DNA of 12,921 nt from an uncultured Mycoplasmataceae bacterium (GTDB taxonomy: Bacteria; Bacillota_I; Bacilli_A; Mycoplasmatales; Mycoplasmoidaceae), in assembly GCA_947176635.1 (NCBI GenBank), contig CAMWRJ010000007.1:1-12921 (forward strand), written 5' to 3'. The notes beneath the pieces are model-generated. The model searched no databases. It was not told the origin of the DNA and was given only the letters and a program-made list of their open reading frames with translations. This document shows, in pieces, positions 9,465 to 12,921 of this stretch (position 1 is its first letter; each line of letters opens with the position of its first letter). The position numbers and the translations under genes are program-made.

Positions 9465-10343
9465 TTATCTTTCTAAATATTTTAATAATGATTTTAAATT
9501 AAATTCTCTAATAATTTTTTCAAGTTGTTCGTAATCTGTTTCCTTTTTAATAAATTTTTGAATGTCTTCATTTGTATATAAATCTGTTTTAATAGTTGCT
9601 AATTCTTTATACATTTTAGCACACTGTTCTGAATCAATTAGTTTAGTTTTTAAAGCTCCTTTAAAATCTTCTAAATTTTCATAAATTGATTCTAATGTAT
9701 TATATTTTAATAACATGTCAATTCCAGTTTTTTCACCAATTCCTTTTATACCTGGAATATTATCACTTTTATCGCCAACAATAGCTTTAAAATCTGGAGT
9801 TTGTTCAGGTGATAATCCATTACTTAAATCTTTAAAATTATTTAAATTGTAATTTAAAACATCTGTTAATCCTTTTTTAATCATATTAACATTTATGTTT
9901 TTGTCAACTAGTTGTAAAATATCTTTGTCTGATGAATAAACATCTATTTCAACATCGTTTTGTGCAGATAAAATTTTTGCAGAAGAACCAATAATATCAT
10001 CAGCCTCAATATTTGCCATTTTAAAAACATTGTAACCTATTGCTTTCATTGCTTGATGTACAATTGGCAATTGCATTACTAATGCATCTGGCATTTTACA
10101 ACGATGAGCTTTATATTCACTAAACATTTCTGTTCTAAATGTTTTTTTACCAGCATCAAAAGCAATAATTAAATAATCATAATCTTTTTGATTTTTTAAT
10201 TTAATGCATAAATCAATCATTAATCTTAATGCATTTGTTGGAAATATATCATTATTAATAAAGTATTCTAATTGGTTTTCAGTAGCATAATATGCACGAT
10301 ACACTAAAGAGTTACCATCAATAATTAATGCTTTTTTATTCAT
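9465..10343 (-). CDS. polA: Stand-alone 5'-3' exonuclease (DNA polymerase I N-terminal domain homologue)
   Basis: A 292-residue 5' nuclease of the PolI/FEN family, which removes RNA primers and 5' flaps during Okazaki fragment maturation and repair. The metal-binding acidic residues are visible: IIDGNS (Asp9), FDAGKKTFR (Asp63), IEADD (Glu113, Asp115, Asp116), YSSDKDI (Asp139, Asp141) and GDKSDNIPG (Asp191, Asp194). The last of these leads into the helix-hairpin-helix IKGIGEKTG. EYKAHR matches the conserved YKxxR helical arch element. The protein ends after the nuclease domain; there is no Klenow polymerase part, as in other mollicutes, so the label polA refers only to homology of the N-terminal domain. 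No internal UGA occurs. The ATG overlaps the end of dnaE by 8 bases. Confidence 0.95.
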   Translation of the reverse strand: MNKKALIIDGNSLVYRAYYATENQLEYFINNDIFPTNALRLMIDLCIKLKNQKDYDYLIIAFDAGKKTFRTEMFSEYKAHRCKMPDALVMQLPIVHQAMKAIGYNVFKMANIEADDIIGSSAKILSAQNDVEIDVYSSDKDILQLVDKNINVNMIKKGLTDVLNYNLNNFKDLSNGLSPEQTPDFKAIVGDKSDNIPGIKGIGEKTGIDMLLKYNTLESIYENLEDFKGALKTKLIDSEQCAKMYKELATIKTDLYTNEDIQKFIKKETDYEQLEKIIREFNLKSLLKYLER

Positions 10344-12921
10344 ATTTTACCTTTCTAATTACTTTTTGTAAAATGAATTTCTTTTTATTTAATCTTTCTA
10401 AATTTTTAATGCTTACTAAATAATAACAATTGTTTTCTAACATAAGATTTTTAAAATCACTATACATAAAAATCTCAACATCTTCATTTAATAATATTGC
10501 CTTAATTGATAAATACTCTTCGTTTTTTCTACTAATTTTAATTTCTGATTCTTTGATTAAAACTAAACTATTTTTAGAATAAATCACACTATTAATATTA
10601 TTGTTTAAATTAGAAAATTTATCAAACAATTTATCATATCCAGATTTAGTAATTGAAACATTTAATAATTCTTTTTCATAAAATGCATAATTTGTTGAAT
10701 TAACATCACAACCTAATTCCAATCTGAATTTTTTAGTTTGTTCTAACAAATTATCCATTAATATTGATTTTGAATTAATAATAATTTCTGAAACTTTTAT
10801 TAAATATTCTCTACCTAAATTAAAATCATCAAAAACACCTGATAATATTAATGATTCAATATTCTTTTTAGAAATTTTTGCTTTTGATAATAAAAATATC
10901 GCTTGTTCAGGATAATCAAACTTTTTATTTTCTTGTAATTCCCTTAATGTAATAATTTTTTTAGCAATTTCTTCGCCAATTCCATTAATTGCATTAAAAG
11001 CAAAAAAGATTTCATTTCCTCTTAAAATAAAATTAGTAGATGATAAATTAATATTTGGAGTTCTTAAAATAATATTTAGTTCTAATGCTTCTTTTTTATA
11101 TTCATTTAATTTAGTTTTATCTGATAAATTTGATAATAAAACTGTAAATGTTTCTAATGGAAAATAATATTTTAAATAAGCTAAAAAATAACTTATTAAC
11201 GCATAAGAAATAGAATGTGAATGGTTAAATCCATAACTTGCAAAATCTAACATTTGTTTAAAAATAGCATTTGCTATTTCTTCACTATAACCATTTTTTA
11301 AAGCTCCATTAATAAAATTATTTTTTAAAGCAATAATTTTTTGTTCATCTTTTTTTGAAATTGCTTTTCTAAATAAATCAGATTCGGTTTCATTAAAACT
11401 TGCAATTTTTTGAGCAATATTAATAATTTGTTCTTGATATAAAATTATCCCATAAGTCTCTTTTAAAATTGGTTTCAAACTTGGATGTAAATATTCAATT
11501 TTGTTTGGATTTTTCTTGTTATCAATTAAAACATTTGCAAACTGTGAAGGACCAGGGCGATAAATTGCAGAAACAATTGATAAGTCTTCTAATTTTGATG
11601 GTTGTAATTTTTTTAACATTCCTTGCATACCAATAGATTCAAATTGAAAAATTCCTAATGTTTTTGCATCTGATAATAATTTATAAACATTTTGATCTTC
11701 AAAATTAATTGAATATAAATCTAAATCAATGCCTTTTAATGCTTTAATCATTTTTAAAATAGTATCTATAATTGTTAAATTTTTTAATGATAATAAATCT
11801 ATTTTAATTAATCCTAATTGTTCTAAAAATTCCATTGAATATTGTGTTAATAATTTATTATCATCAGCACTCATACAAACTGGTGCTATATCTCAAATTG
11901 GATTATTTGCCAAAATGATACCTGCTGCATGAATTGAATGTTGTCTAGGTAAACCAATTAATTTTTTAGCTATTTCAAATAAGTCTTTATTTTCTGCATA
12001 TAATTCTTGTAATTCTATTGAATTTTCAATTGCACCATCAATATCATTTTCAAAATCTAATGGTATTTTTTTAGAAATTTTATCAACAATTTCAATTGAC
12101 ATACCTAATACTCTACCAACATCTCTAATTGCCATTTTAGCTTTAAATTTTGAGAATGTAATGATTTGTGCAACATTTTTTCAATCATATTTATTAATTA
12201 AATAAGTAATAATTTTATCTCTTTTAATATCCATTACATCTATGTCAATATCAGGCATTGAAATTCTAGCTTGATTCAAAAATCTTTCAAATAATAAATT
12301 ATATTTAATTGGATCTAATTCAGTAATATTTAATGCATAAGAAATTAAACTACCAGCAGCTGATCCTCTACCAGGGCCAATTACTATTTTTTTAGATTTT
12401 GCATAATTAATAAAATCGCTTACTACTAAAAAATAATCAATAAAGTTTTTTTGTTTGATTAATTCAAATTCAGAATTTAATCTATCAATATAAGCTTGTT
12501 TATCTAAATCTAAAAAATCTTTTGTTTTTTTAACTAAATTTGTATAAACTAAATCATAAAAATATTTGTTTTTATCATTATAATTTTCTGGAATTTTAAA
12601 ATCAACAAAATTATTTATATTATTAGGAATAACTAAATTTGTGTTTTCAATAATATAATTTGTGTTTTGGATTGAAATTTCATCATATTCAAAATTAAAA
12701 TTTAAATAATTATTTGATGGTTTTAATTCATTTAAATTGTATAAAGAAGTTTTTTGATCATGTTTAATGCATTTCATAATTTCAATAATTTTATTATCAT
12801 CTTCATTTTTTGCATAAATAGGATTAAAGCATACTTCTTCTTTAAAAAATACATGATTTGGTTTTAATATTTTTTTATCATTTGTAATAATAAATAAATT
12901 ATTGTTATTAACTAAATCTAC
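10336..12921 (-). CDS. dnaE: DNA polymerase III alpha subunit, DnaE type; 5' end outside window
   Basis: The last 861 residues of a C-family replicative polymerase; the N-terminus, including most of the PHP domain, lies beyond base 12921. In order are the palm with GPGRGSAAGS and MPDIDIDV (first two catalytic aspartates at 12250-12252 and 12244-12246), AQIITF and AAGIILANNP, the third catalytic aspartate in IKIDLLSLKNLT (11797-11799), the finger blocks RPGPSQF and YGIILYQEQ, and HSHSISYA where many homologues have KSHS or RSHA. A helix-hairpin-helix NGIGEEIAKKI follows (about 10955-10995), then an OB-fold-like C-terminus. Domain order is that of DnaE, not of PolC, which carries an inserted exonuclease. 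Trp at 12181-12183 and 11893-11895 is UGA. The stop TAA (10338-10336) lies inside the next gene. Mollicutes normally also have PolC, so the DnaE role may be lagging-strand, primer-extension or repair synthesis. Confidence 0.96.
10350..10355 (-). promoter_or_regulatory. Ribosome binding site of the exonuclease gene
   Basis: GAAAGG, 6 bases before ATG 10343, within the last codons of dnaE. It confirms the start and the 8-base gene overlap. Confidence 0.65.

Noticed and set aside
11729..11932. Plus-strand open frame of 67 codons
   Set aside because: Antisense to the conserved catalytic core of dnaE; composition reflects the complementary strand only.

Overview
The window is a block of mollicute (mycoplasma-type) chromosome. 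The DNA is very AT-rich. UGA must be read as tryptophan (genetic code 4): all reading frames break at TGA under the standard code, and each break falls where Trp is natural, often inside conserved motifs. Every convincing gene lies on the minus strand. Gene content and style fit the Spiroplasma/Entomoplasma/Mycoplasma mycoides or Mycoplasma side of the class; I cannot name a species.

Reading along the minus strand (right to left), the first block is a DNA replication/repair cluster. It holds the C-terminal ~860 residues of a DnaE-type DNA polymerase III alpha subunit (12921-10336, 5' end outside the window), a stand-alone 5'-3' exonuclease homologous to the N-terminal domain of DNA polymerase I (10343-9465, overlapping dnaE by 8 bases), and formamidopyrimidine-DNA glycosylase MutM/Fpg (9458-8607, 6 bases further on). 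They are packed like one transcript and together cover DNA synthesis, flap/primer removal and excision of oxidised purines.

A 246-base intergenic region (8361-8606) follows. It carries an extended -10 promoter and a leader of about 150 nt. The leader contains a terminator-like hairpin close to the next start codon and an upstream segment that could compete with it.

The second block is an oligopeptide ABC transporter operon in the order oppA (8360-5583), a single long permease gene equivalent to oppB plus oppC (5568-3214), oppD (3205-1943) and oppF (1939 to beyond base 1). Gaps are 3-14 bases, each gene has a good Shine-Dalgarno site, and those of the permease gene, oppD and oppF are built into the end of the gene before. 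OppA captures peptide outside the membrane, the 12-helix permease forms the channel, and OppD/OppF supply ATP hydrolysis. 

No wholly new system is evident. The points worth attention are the in-frame OppB-OppC fusion, loss of all four iron-sulfur-type cysteines in OppD, a coiled-coil insertion of at least ~480 residues inside the OppF ATPase domain, an OppA without a lipoprotein cysteine, and a possible attenuator in the opp leader. No RNA genes, mobile elements or CRISPR arrays were seen.
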